A stretch of DNA of 64,000 nt from Nectonema munidae (lineage: Eukaryota; Nematomorpha; Nectonematoida; Nectonematidae): NCBI GenBank assembly GCA_030549495.1, contig JAUIRK010000926.1, forward strand, positions 725,001 to 789,000. The letters are read 5' to 3'. Under the pieces are notes generated by a model that was not told the DNA's origin, made no database searches, and saw only the letters and a program-made list of their open reading frames with translations. Made by a program: the position numbers and the translations under genes. Numbering within the stretch: position 1 is the first letter of the stretch; the number at the start of each line of letters is the position of its first letter. Shown one piece after another: positions 1 to 11,777 of the stretch.

Positions 1-321
1 TTATTTGGAAATCATGAAGTATCACACAAATTTATTTTTTTCGAAGAAAAATTTCAATATTTCATTGTTGACAATTTTTTTGTATACTCTTTCAGATACG
101 AAACAAGCATAAGATTCTTCTTTCTTTCATGCAGCATTGAGCATCGCGTTGACTTCTTAAAACTCTTTGTTTTACAGTTGTATTGGCATAATATCAGTTG
201 TTAGAGAGTCGTCAACTGAGCAAAATGTTAGTTACAGGAAAGAATCTTCGACACATTTTGCTTTTGTTAGCAAGAATTAACAGGGATTGATGCCGCCAAA
301 CAACTGGATACATATCAAAAC
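1..321. other. AT-rich sequence, nothing recognised
   Basis: No coding signal or repeat was recognised here. The pogo-type element probably starts just after it, so this may be unrelated flanking DNA or a decayed element end. Confidence 0.4.
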
Positions 322-1853
322 AGCCGCATAAGACCTTCCTTTCAAAATATACAAACTTGGAGAGGAAAACCTTTTTGTAGTTGTTTATACAAAAGAAAAA
401 ATATTTTGCATATAAATATAATTAAATACATTGAAAAGTAATAAAGAAACTAGCTAGGTAATAAAATAGATTCGTCAAAACAACAAAAAATTTATAATTA
501 AAAATTTTATTCATCAAGTCCAACAAAATCATCTTCCTAAAAGTCTAATTCATTTAATTCATTTACGAGCTCTTCATCTACCTGGGTTAAAAAGTCATCA
601 TATGGACAAATAAAAAGAAATTTACAGTAATTTCGTAGTCTTCATCATTTTCCCAAATGAGAGTATCCTCGGTGCCATCCATTGCATTCGAAATACAGCA
701 TTTCTTAAAAGAATATTCAATCCTTGAAGGTTCTAAATTATTTCATGCTTTTTCAGCAAATTCACAAAGAATATAAAGTGAAGGAGGACACATATTCCCG
801 GATTTTGTGAAAGATTTTTTCGCACTGATAAACCATTCATTCCACTGTTCTCCCATATGATCTTAGGACTTATTTAGACACACGTCTAGAGGTTGCAAAA
901 TAGACGTCAATCATCCAGGAATAATAGCCAAGTCAGTTCTATTTGTCGCTAAACTTCTATTAGCGTTAATATACAAATGCGGCATAAACATATCCCATAC
1001 TAATAAGCTACGGGGGTTTTTAAAAGCATTTGGTCTTCTATTCCAAACAAATTGAATCCATAGCTTGATTCCCTCTTCATCCATCCATCCTTTAGCATTA
1101 ACATGGACAAAAACTTCTTTGGGGAAAGAAAGTTTCGGCATTGACTTTTGCTTGAAAATGACCATAGGTTGCAATTTCATACCATCTGCCGCAATCTAAT
1201 ACAACAGTAAATCGAGTTTTCTCATTGCCTGTATTTTTTAGAAGAATGGTTTTTTCACCTTTTGATCATACAGTTCGATTTCCAACAGTATCAAAATAAG
1301 TAGAAAAATGCGAATTTGGTTCTGTGTGAGACTACATAGCCATTCTGTCGTCTCTCTCGTATCATATTTGAAACATTTTCTTCCAATATAGGCCAATGCG
1401 CTATGCCGCTTCTCATTGCGCATTTTTTGCGAGGTAATTATTTAAAAATATCTTCTCGTTTCTTCCAATCTCTTGCCATTTTGGTAGTAATATCGAATTT
1501 TCTTGGCGTAGAATAGAAAATTCGATCACTTTTAATTTAAAAGCTGCTTCATAGGATTTTCTTTGAGAAGAGACGATTTAAAAGGGCAATTGGCTAAGAT
1601 AGAATTAATAAGAAATTTTGATAGCATTATCAATAAACTGAAAATACCTTCAAATTCCTAATAAAAATATATTACTTTTAAACAATGCTCATTTTAAAAC
1701 AAATTCGTAAATAATTTTATGTTACATTTTAATTTAATTAAGATTATTTTTTTTCAAGTTATTATTTTCTTCCTCGGCGTATAAGACCCCCTCAAATTTA
1801 GGACTAAATTTTTGTTATGAAAAGTGATCTTATATGCCGCACTCTACGGTAGA
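322..1853 (-). mobile_element. Pogo-type (Tc1/mariner superfamily) DNA transposon, decayed
   Basis: Minus-strand translation gives the pogo/CENP-B-like order in several frames. An N-terminal helix-turn-helix remnant (SYEAAFKLKVIEF, near 1.55 kb) is followed by a second DNA-binding part (HWPILEENV...RRQNGYVVS, near 1.35 kb). The DDE core follows (GWMDEEGIKLW, LLVWDMF, DLAIIPG; about 910-1180), then LTSILQPLDVCLNK after an in-frame stop. Several further frame changes show it is dead. The right end holds a terminal-repeat-like stretch at about 1778-1853 with the word GGCGTATAAGACC and its inverted partner GGCATATAAGATC. A similar GCCGCATAAGACC word near 325 is a tentative left end. The family is well supported; the outer boundaries are approximate. 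Confidence 0.78.
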
Positions 1854-4800
1854 TGTATTGAAAGTGTAAAATGTCATTCATTCAAATTGAGCTTTTTCTT
1901 AGGCTAAAATAAGTATAAAAGGTATTGTTACACTACCCGTGCCCAAGTTGAATATAGAGATTTCGTGGAAGAAGGGTTTACCCTATTCTAGATTTTTAAT
2001 TAGTTAGATATCGCTAATTTTTCACGAAGTTTTTTGTAAAATGCCGTTCCTTTTTTCCTTTCAAAATTCTGGCAGAATTTTTTTTCCTCTTAATGAACCA
2101 CCATCTTCCTTGTCACTAAAACTAACCAACGAATTTTAATAATAAATAATAATAGTAAATAAATAAATCTTAGGATCGAAAAATCTTGAATAAAATGAAA
2201 TTTATTTCAACTTAATAAATATGTATTATGTGAAAATCAACTCGTTTATTCTATCTTTTGGCCTTGTGCACGGATAGTGCAACATTACCAATACAATAAT
2301 ATATAAACATATGTATGAAAATTTTTTGAAACAAAAGATTTATTATAAAATAAAGTAAATATTGTTATTCAGAATGATGAGAGAATCTAAAAATATATAA
2401 AAAGTTGATATTTTTCATTATTATAGAAAATAAGTGTTTGAGCCTCGTTGAATCGACATGTCAAAATAAATGGGCAAAGTTATTTTTGCCAAAAAAAATA
2501 TTTCTCAATTTTTTTTGCCTGCCAAAATTTGGAATTTTTAAATTTGACCTCAAATTTATTCAAATAAAAAATAGAAATTACATTTTTGTTTGCCTGTTCT
2601 TATTCAGTATAAAATTCCTTTGAAATTGATGTATAAAAACGTAAATAAATGAAAAAGTTTTAATTTTTGGGAAAATTCTAACCTTCTACATAAAAGTCAA
2701 AAGATTAAAAAAAATTTTTTTACAGTAGTACGTTTATATATTAATATATTTTATGAATGAGCAAAAAAATAGAAAAAAATATGTAATTATTCATTTTAAA
2801 CGTTAAAATATCGTAAAAAAAAGGGGAAATCGTGCATATTGTTCAAAGGATTGAAAAAAAAAATTTTCAAATAGGTCATAGCATGAAAAATGTAGGTAAA
2901 CGGATGTTCTTTAAGATAGGCTTGGTCAAATATGTTTTTAACAAAATTTAATGCATAAAGTTTTCTTTCAAATTTAAAATTTGTAAATTTTGATACAAAT
3001 ATTCAGAAAAATTTGTTCAATCAAAAAATATACTAAAAATAAATATTTTTCAAAATTTAAAAATATTAGAGTAAAAGCTAAGTAATTATTCATAAAGTGA
3101 TGTAAAAATTAGAAAAAAGTCATTTTGTTTTGATAAAAAAAAATTCTGTCAAAAATGTCGCCTTTTGTTTGGACAAAAACTCTTTTTTTAAAAAATGGAT
3201 TTTTTTCAGAAAATATTTACTCTTATGAAGAAAATTTCTTTTGGGAATTAAAAATGGGGTTAAATTTTGAGGTCAGGTGCAGGTTAATGACCTCAATTTA
3301 TCACTTACATCCCTTGATAATGCTAACTAAATGAGGCAGGTTAAAATTTTATACCTCTCAAAAATCTTTTTTAATTTTAAGGTAGTTTAACTTAAAAAAA
3401 AGTAGAAAAAAAAAGTTTGGGTCGAATATATGAATATAATTCGCTTAATTCTATTGTGTTATAAGAAAGAATGGAATTATATTATAGACTACATAAAAAG
3501 CTTTCTGTAAAAATATATTATTTCTTATAATATTTTGTTATTTCAAATTTTAAGGTCAATGCGCCTAGTTTGTACTTTTTTGCATTAAATATATCAGTAT
3601 TTTACCCAAAATCGAAATTTAATATGGAAAAAATATTATGTTTAGCCAAAGATACGATTTGGTTCAATTTTTTAATTATAAATCACTTATTATATTACTA
3701 ATTTACAGAAAATTTACAGAAATTATTTTTTTTGCCAAAATATTTTATATTACAAATAAATATAAAATAAGAGAAAAGTTTTCAAAAAAAATCACAAATT
3801 AATGACTATTTGGTTTTCTCTTATTTTGAGGTCAGTGTCACTTTTTTCAAATTTTTGACTTAAAACTCAGCATCATATTTTAGTCAAAAATATTAATTTC
3901 CTCCAATTTTTGGTTTTTAATTCCACTTACTCTAGAAACACACATTTTTTTTTAATTCAAAAAACGAGAGATATAACAAATAGTATATAATACATGTTTA
4001 ATTTTGATCAAAATATATTTTATTTATGGAAAAAAATTGAGTTCGATGACATAAGTGTTAACTTTTTTCATCTTTAAAATACCACCATCATGATACTCTC
4101 AAATTTTAATTTAAAAGAATTATTATTATTTATCTGTTTTACCAACATTTTTGTTTTATACACACTCTTGTTTCATAATTACAACCTTTTACTAAAATTC
4201 TTTTAACCAAAAATATTTCATATAAAATAGATACAAACTATATGAAAAGATTTAATTTTTTTTATAAATTTGTTTTGAAAATTTTGAAGTCAATGACCTT
4301 ATTATTTTAGTCTCAAAAATATTATCATCTCAGAATCAAATTTTAACATATGTCTTCTAATTTATGAATATCAGGTTCAAATATTTACTTTACATCATTT
4401 AAATTGATGACCTCATTTTACAATTTTTTCTTCTTGAGAAAATCACCATCATACTCGGCTTGCAAATATATTATCAAATAATCTCTCAGTATAAAATGTA
4501 TTTTATAGTGTTTTTAATGATATTTGAAAGAGGCACATTAAATGTTTTACAAATAGAAAATGTAAAAATTAATTTTCTACAAATTATTAAAAGATATTGT
4601 AAAAGAAAACAACTTTCTTAAAAATTATCCTACTTCAAATTTTAAGTTTACTTTTTCTAGATTTTTAAGACATTGACATAAATGTGTTCTTCCGTTCATA
4701 AGATAGTTTTTCAAACATTTTAAAATTGTGTATGTGAGTTTGAATGATTTTTGCTTGTAGTATTCAAAGTTTTAAACAAATTATATTTGCTGAGCTTTAA

Positions 4801-5453
4801 TATCCTAAAATCATACATTAACGGATATCACTGACGAGTGGTTTTCTGTGTTGGTCTCCACGATGGTTTTGCCACACCCCTCATTTAAGAACAATACGAA
4901 TTTTTTGAATAAGTGTATGTAAAATTGGATGGAAAGAAAATAAATTTATTGAGCAATTAAAGTAATAGTCTTTGAATTGATTAAGTTCCATATAGCGATT
5001 TTTCTTCCTATCTGCGTAAAGCCCTACAATAATTGCATGTTAATTATATTTTGGTTAATTAACAAAGCATAGTATTCCAGAAAAACTATAAATCTGGCGT
5101 AATGAATATAATGCAAATGTGAAGAATCCAAATATGTATATACAAGATTATTTGCTGGCATAATATGCAAAAGATTACAGTAGTTATGATTTATCATTTG
5201 CGATTTTGATGAATCGCATCGTTTGTCAAACTGATTACTTTTTTTGAATCACAAAAAAAGCTTCAGCATTTGAGGTTGGAAGTAAATTGGAAAATCAGAA
5301 CACACAAAATTATAATAAAAATAACGTCGACAAAGGCAGAGAAAAGTAGACAAAAGTGTGAGAGTGCGTGTATGTAAAATGTTTTCCCACTTTTTAATGA
5401 TTTAGTGATAACGAATCAATTTTAATTAAGATCACTGCTTGATACACTTAAGT
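1854..5453. other. Gene-free AT-rich stretch
   Basis: About 3.6 kb of AT-rich DNA without a credible reading frame; the 72-codon frame at 2405-2623 has the phenylalanine/isoleucine/lysine bias expected of chance frames in such DNA. From 3.2 to 4.45 kb the words GAGGTCA and TGACCTC recur (near 3270, 3290, 3555, 3829, 4288 and 4408). Part of this matches a second locus near 28.6 kb and is listed separately. Confidence 0.5.
3160..3480 (+). repeat. Dispersed repeat, copy A (partner at 28.5-28.86 kb)
   Basis: Shares collinear sequence with 28490-28860: a run of A/T, then ATTAAAAATGG, then a GGTCA-rich segment, ACTTACA, GCTAACTAAATGA versus ACTAACGAAATGA, AGGTTAA, a block of A's and an AAGAATGGAAT versus AAGAATAGAAT end. 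Similarity looks like roughly 70 percent by eye. No protein or terminal repeat was recognised, so the class is unknown. Confidence 0.55.
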
Positions 5454-5509
5454 GATAATAATAATGATGATGATGATGATGATGATGATAATAATAATAA
5501 TGATGATAA
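5454..5509. repeat. Trinucleotide microsatellite (ATA/ATG)n
   Basis: Uninterrupted run of ATA and ATG triplets, with a block of ATG repeats between two blocks of ATA repeats. Confidence 0.9.
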
Positions 5510-6325
5510 CAGTCGTTATGGTGGTGGTGTATGCTTATCTGAATGAAAAGTTGAGCTAACTAATTTACAAAAATTTCAAGGCTTTTTTACAAGGCAGCAA
5601 AAAATTTCAATTAATTCAAGATTAGCCATTCAGATAAAGGCAAAGAAGGGGAGGAATGTGTTCTCATCATGCTCTTCTTCCTCTTCCACTCTCTAATCGT
5701 GCATGGCCTGTGTATGAATATGCTCATTGCACACAAATTGATTCACTGTATTGAGAGGAGCTATGGCGTACGTTACGACTCGGAAAGAAGCTTCGTATTT
5801 TCAAACTTCACAATTTTTTCGTAACCTAAAGTGGTTTCGGAATAAAAAAATAGGATATTTAAAAAACGGATTGAAATTTAAAAAAAAATAAATTAGTCTT
5901 TGTGTTGAACAAATAAATCACAAAACTTTTTGTCTGAAATATGTTATCACTCAAGTGATGGGATTGAAAGTAGTTTAGTTTTTAAATTTTGTACGTAATT
6001 TCGAATCGTATCTTTTATAAAAAAAAAAGCTATCGTATCGTACTGAAATTTCAAAGCGAAACGCCTACCGACTGTCACCGCTGATCGAGAGAGAGAGAGA
6101 GAGATATTTTCTTGTCTAAGAATGCCATAATTCTAGCTTCACTTTAAAATCTATCAAATTTTTATGACAATGGAGTACTTGATGTCTTCTCCTTTCATCG
6201 CAAGGTTAAGGGAGTTTATAGATTCAAATATGTTAACTAAAAATGATACGAAAATACCAAAACGGAAATCAGAAAATTTACAGGGATGTATGGTTTGCTT
6301 TGCCAAAATTGCTGGGTTGAAAATA
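5510..6325. other. Non-coding stretch with a less AT-rich patch
   Basis: No gene was recognised. Positions 5640-5800 are less AT-rich than the surroundings and contain a pyrimidine-rich segment (TCTTCTTCCTCTTCC) and TACGTTACG words. A (GA)n run sits at 6087-6104. The open frames at 6154-6376 overlap each other on opposite strands and run into the satellite-like repeat, so they are not believed to be genes. Confidence 0.4.
6087..6104. repeat. (GA)n microsatellite
   Basis: Nine GA units in a row within CTGATCGAGAGA...GATATTTT. Confidence 0.85.
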
Positions 6326-6645
6326 AATATCACCACTGAATTCAGCATGCTTAAAAATGGGTATATATATGTGTAAAAAAACTTTATATAACTACTTAGA
6401 CAAAAAGTTTATTTTTGAGAAGAACTGTCATATATAAATAAATTTTTTGACAGGTTTAATTGATTTTCATAAAAAATGAATATCACCACTGAATTCAGCA
6501 TGCTTAAAAATATGTGTAAAACTTTCTCTAATTTATTTAAATAAAAAGTTCTTTTTTGAGATGAGCTGTCAAATATAAATCAAATTTTTAACAGGTTTGA
6601 TTTATTTTGATAAAAAATGGACAACACTACTGAATTCAGCATAGT
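6326..6645 (+). repeat. Satellite-like tandem repeat, about 2-3 units
   Basis: The word ACTGAATTCAGCAT occurs with GAATTC at 6338, 6491 and 6632, so units are 153 and 141 bp. Between them the same order recurs: TTAAAAATGGGTATATATGTG, an ACTTT block, AAAAAGTT(T/C)(T/A)TTTTTGAGA, CTGTCA(T/A)ATATAAAT, a TTTTTGACAGGTTTGATTGATTT-like block and AAAAAATG. Related arrays lie at 62.6-62.9 and 51.3-51.6 kb, with fragments at 26.03 and 31.37 kb. Confidence 0.85.
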
Positions 6646-9600
6646 TGAAAGATATATGTAACATTAAGAATATTTATAAAAACTTATTAATATCTGAGAA
6701 AAAAGAGGGGGAAACGTTATGCCACCAGCACGTGAGCGTACAAATTTAGTTCAGCACTAAAAGGAATAATACAATATGTGGTGTAAAACATTGTTTACTT
6801 TGTCAAATATCTTTCATGCAGTTGTTCTACTGCTAAGAGTTTTGCAAAACAAAAAATTGTCTAACATGTGTATGTCATATACATTTTGTACGTAAACGCC
6901 AAGCTGAGCTAAGTTTTGTAGCATCGATCTATTCATCAAGATGAATTGCAAAAAAAGTTGAAAATCGAATTTCGAATCATTAAAACAAACTCTGATATCA
7001 TGTCAGCAGACATCTCTCTAATTAACCTTCTAAAGGTATCGTTGAATAGGAAGATATGTTTCAACTCTACAAGTTCAGAACTTCATGGCACATTCAATAT
7101 CAATTCTTTGCAGCAAGCTAATATCAACAATGCTACTATGTTGTGGGACTTTTTGACAAAAGATAGTTTTGCTGAAACTCTATAGAAGGCTTTCAAATCA
7201 CACTTAATGATTTGCAAAATCATTCCATTGTTAATAAACCTCCATTTGTGCAATCGTTCGGCTTGATGTTTAAAATAGTCAATGTTTTTGTTTACTGAAC
7301 TCGAGGGCTTCACTTTACGGGTTTAGAAGTTAACACTTGCACATTTACAACTATAAAATTAGGTGTGAAATGCAATAAAAGAATAACAATAGTACAAAAT
7401 TCAAAGACTAAATTTATTTTTCTTTTAAATATGACTTATTGATAGAAATCGTAAATGACACAATGTAGTTGCAATATATTGCGAAAAACGATCCACTCAG
7501 TTCCACTTCTCCGTCCCCAAGAAACCACTTCCGATTGACTAAGGCACTACTGCAGACTCCAGCTGAAAAACCATTGAGCTAAAAGGTAGAAATCCAATTA
7601 GAATTACAAACAAGGTAATTGGAATTGATAAAATTAGGGCAGGCTTACATGTCGGGCAAAATTGTGTATCTTCATTAGATAAAAAAATTTTTTATAATAA
7701 ATTTTGAAATTTAGAAAATAAAAATCGAACCCATATTTTCCCATCCCAATGTGACAAAACTAATTCCTTGCCTCAATTTTAACATTGTGGCTCTTCCAAT
7801 TCAATTTGTCGTAGAATTTTTTACAATTTGTTTATGATATAAGGCTTAAAATGTATACGATGACTAAATCTTATTATAAATGAATAAAATTTCATTGAAA
7901 AAAAATCGGATGAGTAGTTTTCAAAGTTTAACTCTTTGAAGACCAAAATTTTGAAGACTATTTTATTACTCTGTTTTCTTTTTCAATAGAATTTTATATA
8001 TTTTTACACGTTGCAGAGAGAACTGGATTGATTCGTATTATCAAATGAGATAAAAACAAAATATTCAAAGCTGCATATCATGCAATTTCTTTTGCACACT
8101 TACAATTTTCTCCACATCATTTTTTATAATCCTTTGCAAGTTTTTGTTTAGTATGTATGATTCATGTATGAGAATTTTGGACAGCAAATATTTCATTAGC
8201 GTATGTGCAATTATGTGTAAAAGTATAAACATGAAGAAGAAGAAAGTTTGATCGTTGACGTTCAAAAATTCATAAAATATGATTCAATTGAAAGAAGAAA
8301 TATGAGTAAAGAGATAATGCCTACTTTTGTTTACAAACTTTAGTTTAAGTGAAGAGATAATGCTAAAAAAAGTAACTGATGATAAATCGAATTTTTTCAA
8401 GAAACGATATACAGTTGGTTTTAGTAAATATGGGTGTCGAAGTCGTAATCTTAATATGTCAGATTATTCTAGCAAAGTATAGAAAATTACTCATATATCG
8501 GTTTGTTATTTAAAATAAGTGTCGGATAACAAATTTTCCGACTATTAACAGTAGGAGTGTAGATGAAAAACAATATTTAAAAGATTCTATTAAATTTTAT
8601 CGTAGTTTTTTAATGGAAAAAATATTTATTAGTAATTTAATTCTGTAATATGTCAAACATTACCTAAAGTATATACTCAGCATTTAAATACTTTAGTATA
8701 TTCTTATAAAGCTAAAAAAAAATAAAATTCTTAATTTCCTCCCGGGCATGCAATGCAAGTTTCATTTTTTTGATAATAATAATCTCAAAAAGAATCATCA
8801 AGTATTTTTATTTTATAATTCAAAAAAAGAAGGCTTTGATAAAGACAATCAAGAACTGATGAGTTATTCAACAAAAGATGCAACTATAAGAGGACAATTA
8901 GTCTAATGCAACTATAAGAGGACAATTAGCTCTAATGATAACAAAATAATGCTATGATTAGATATCAAAGTAAAGAAAAAAGAGTTCAAATTGTAGGGTA
9001 GAGATCAAGCTAGATATTTATAATGTGATTCCAGTTATAACTGACATAAAAAAATTTGGTGAAAAATTATCAAGAAATTTATCTACTTTTTACTGAAATT
9101 TACATTAAATAAATTAATTTTAAAATCTCCGGTATTAGTGCGAGATTCAGAAATTTTGAAATTTCATTATTAATTAAACATATATTAGTGGAAACATAGA
9201 TGTGCGGTAAAACCAAATTTTTTAAAGAAAATTACCTCAATATATAAAGATTCAAAAATCTGTTCTAAAGATAGATTTATTACTTATTTTAAATGACAAG
9301 AATTTGTGAATCAGATATTCCAAAATCCGCATGTTCAGTTATTCTGAAAGGAAAGTGGATAAAATTTTATCTTTCCATTAATAAATTTAAAGAACTAATA
9401 GGTACTGAAGTACTAATAACTTTCATATTTCATAACTGCTGAAGTAGCCTATAAAAAATTTGAATTAAAAGTTTAAATCTACGACAGGATACTCTATAAA
9501 TGCCAGAATACCCGGTCAGAATTTGAAAGAAAAAGAAGTACTAATGGGTTTGGAAAAAATATGGCAACATTACCACATTGAATTAAACAAAAAAAGTTTA

Positions 9601-11261
9601 ATATTCATTGTTATTGAGATCCTATGCAAATAACATTCTAAACAGATGAGATCGCTCCTTTTATTTCCGAATCAATTTTAATAACTGCAAATTTTGAAAA
9701 CTATTCTTATCAACTAAAATTTCAAATGTCTTATTTAAATCGTAAAATTAAATTTAAGAAACATTCTTTCGATAAAGTATTGTCTATATATTTGATTATT
9801 TTTTTAAACTTTTCATACTTATAAATATATACATATATATGTCTATTAATTATTAGAATGATGATCTTGTAATTGTTTTATTGTTTGTGAAATATTCTCC
9901 TTGCTTTTTTTATCAATAAATCTTCTTCTTCTATTTTTTTAGGAAAAAGTTACTTTCTTTTTATCAGTGTGTAATTATTTCGTTTTATCTCCTCAACATT
10001 AAGTTTCTCTGCAACATCCATTCAAGTTTACTGAAGAAGGAAAAATAATTTTGATAGTATTTTTATTCTGCTCCACACTTTTAATTTTTACATCTTTACA
10101 TGTAATTCTTTTAATTTAATTTTCCATTACAATCGGGTTTCAAAAAAGTGTTTAAAAGAGTGGCCGATTCGTATAAGACTTGACAACTTCTGTATATGTT
10201 CTATCAAAATCTATATTTTCTTTATCACTAAAGTGTGCTCTATTTTTCTTAGATATGAATCAATAGATGGAATAAAATTAGCAAACACTTTGATACTATT
10301 TATCAAAATATTATTATATTTAATTTCTTTTTTAGATTAAAAATCAAATCTTAATATCAAATTAGAAAGCTGATTAACAAAAACTTTTATAGATTATTTT
10401 AATTATACATTTTTACTATTTGTTTTACTCTAAAGTCTATGATGAGACTTAGTTAATTTAAAATATTGCTAAGAAAAATTTGTCATGTATTTGTTGCCTA
10501 TTTTTAAATAGTTTTTTTAAAAACATTATTATTTCTTATTCTTTAAATTTATTTAATCTAAATTAAAGCATAGCGTATGTTTTTTTCTTTCTTTTTTCTA
10601 CATGAACATATCCGTGTATTTTATGTATACCCAATTTTTACTTATTAAATAAATTTCTTTGCACAATAGATACACACCTAATTTTTTTAAATGATGAATA
10701 ACCAATTATTCTTTATATTGTGATAACCTGTTTACTGTTCAGTTCATGGTTGGGTAAAACTTGTCCTAGTTCGCCTCATCCTCCCCATTTTTTGCAACGA
10801 TCCAGTTAAGTCTAGTCTTAATAAATATTAGACCCATGTTATGTTATGTGTCTAGACTGTATTTACAAAAATCATCATTCTGCCTGCATTTCGATAAATT
10901 AATATGTAATTATTATAATTTGATGAGATTAAAATTTTGAGCCTTCTAAGCAGGATAAACTCTTTGAACAAACCTAAAAATAATTAATTCAGGACTTGTT
11001 CGTTGTCAAGTGAATATTCTTGAAACTAAAAACTGATCAAAAATGAGTTCATCATTATTTCCATTTCTATTTTAAAATCATACGAATACGAAGATATATG
11101 AGCCTCAATAATTTATTAATAATTACTAAGTAAAATTATCTAAATTTTGAAGGAGTATTTCAAACAGGACGAAACAAGTTAATATTTTAATATATAATTT
11201 AATATTCTTAAATTTCAAAAAAATTTCATTCTAACAAGCGGCGTAAAAAGGAATAGGAGCA
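6646..11261. other. Gene-free AT-rich stretch with faint coding relics
   Basis: No intact gene. Short minus- and plus-strand frames at 6946-7313 and 8065-8265 show no family resemblance. Between about 8820 and 9430 the + strand carries short peptide-like stretches (EGFDKDNQELMSYSTKDA, DIPKSACSVILKGKWIKFYL) separated by stops, which look like a decayed coding sequence of unknown origin. The rest is featureless. Confidence 0.4.
8878..8934 (+). repeat. 28-bp tandem duplication
   Basis: Two adjacent copies of a 28-base unit starting ATGCAACTATAAGAGGACAA, identical except for one inserted base near the end of the second copy. It lies in the possible coding relic at 8.8-9.4 kb. Confidence 0.85.
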
Positions 11262-11292
11262 AGGGCGCACATCTGGGGAGGGGGGGGGAGAG
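11262..11292 (+). repeat. hAT-like terminal fragment with G run
   Basis: GGGCGCACATCTGGGGAGGGG... is close to the inverse of the end found at 48.93-48.96 kb (CCCCTCC...GAGGATGTGCACCCCTG) and at 16.92-16.95 kb. It is probably a solo end or left terminus of the same MITE family. No matching right end was placed with certainty. Confidence 0.45.
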
Positions 11293-11485
11293 CTATATTA
11301 TAATAATCCATTGTTTCAATATGCACACAATAAGTAAGCAATGTATATCACAGTGTCTCCTTGTAGTATTTTTGAGCAAACACGTTGATGATCCACTAAG
11401 TTTTCTCATCTGTCACAGTGATTCTATTTCTCTTTCTGTCTCCTCTGTTTTTCTCTTCCGCTTTCTCTGCTAAAACTGAATCACT

Positions 11486-11593
11486 CAAGCCCTCTTCTTT
11501 CATCCAATCTCTCTTCTTTCATTCAAGCTCTCTTCTTTCACTCAAGCTCTCTTCTCTTGTTAGCTCTCCTATCTCATTCATCTCTCTTCTCTC
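11486..11593 (+). repeat. Pyrimidine-rich minisatellite
   Basis: Imperfect tandem repeats of a roughly 16-bp unit (CTCTCTTCTTTCATTCAAG and variants), giving a serine/leucine-rich chance frame at 11418-11672. It is the insertion site of the adjacent small hAT element. Confidence 0.75.
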
Positions 11594-11668
11594 CAGTGGC
11601 CTAGCTAGGCTGGGGCATGAGGGGCCGTGTCCCCCTCCTTTCATGTACCTCATAGTGCCCCCATGCAC

Positions 11669-11777
11669 TTAAATGAAAAGATATTGTGTAAGTTTATAAA
11701 CAAAAATGATGATAATAGTAATAATAATAATAATAATGAAGAAGGGTTATTTGAATAGTCATTTGAATAATACAATC
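11669..11777 (-). repeat. LTR, left copy (3' LTR of the minus-strand element)
   Basis: 109 bp, the same as the right copy except for a 2-base length difference. It contains an internal AAT/GAT microsatellite-like stretch. The exact ends are uncertain by a few bases because a clean target duplication was not found. Confidence 0.85.

Noticed and set aside
6154-6376. Overlapping open frames on both strands
   Set aside because: They mirror each other and run into the satellite-like repeat; no family resemblance.
7500-7790. tRNA-like words (ACCATTGAGCTA, ATCGAACCC)
   Set aside because: Box order and spacing do not make a tRNA, and the match to the SINE at 19.5 kb is too weak to call.
11418-11672. 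84-codon plus-strand frame rich in Ser/Leu
   Set aside because: Encoded by the pyrimidine minisatellite and the MITE, so chance.
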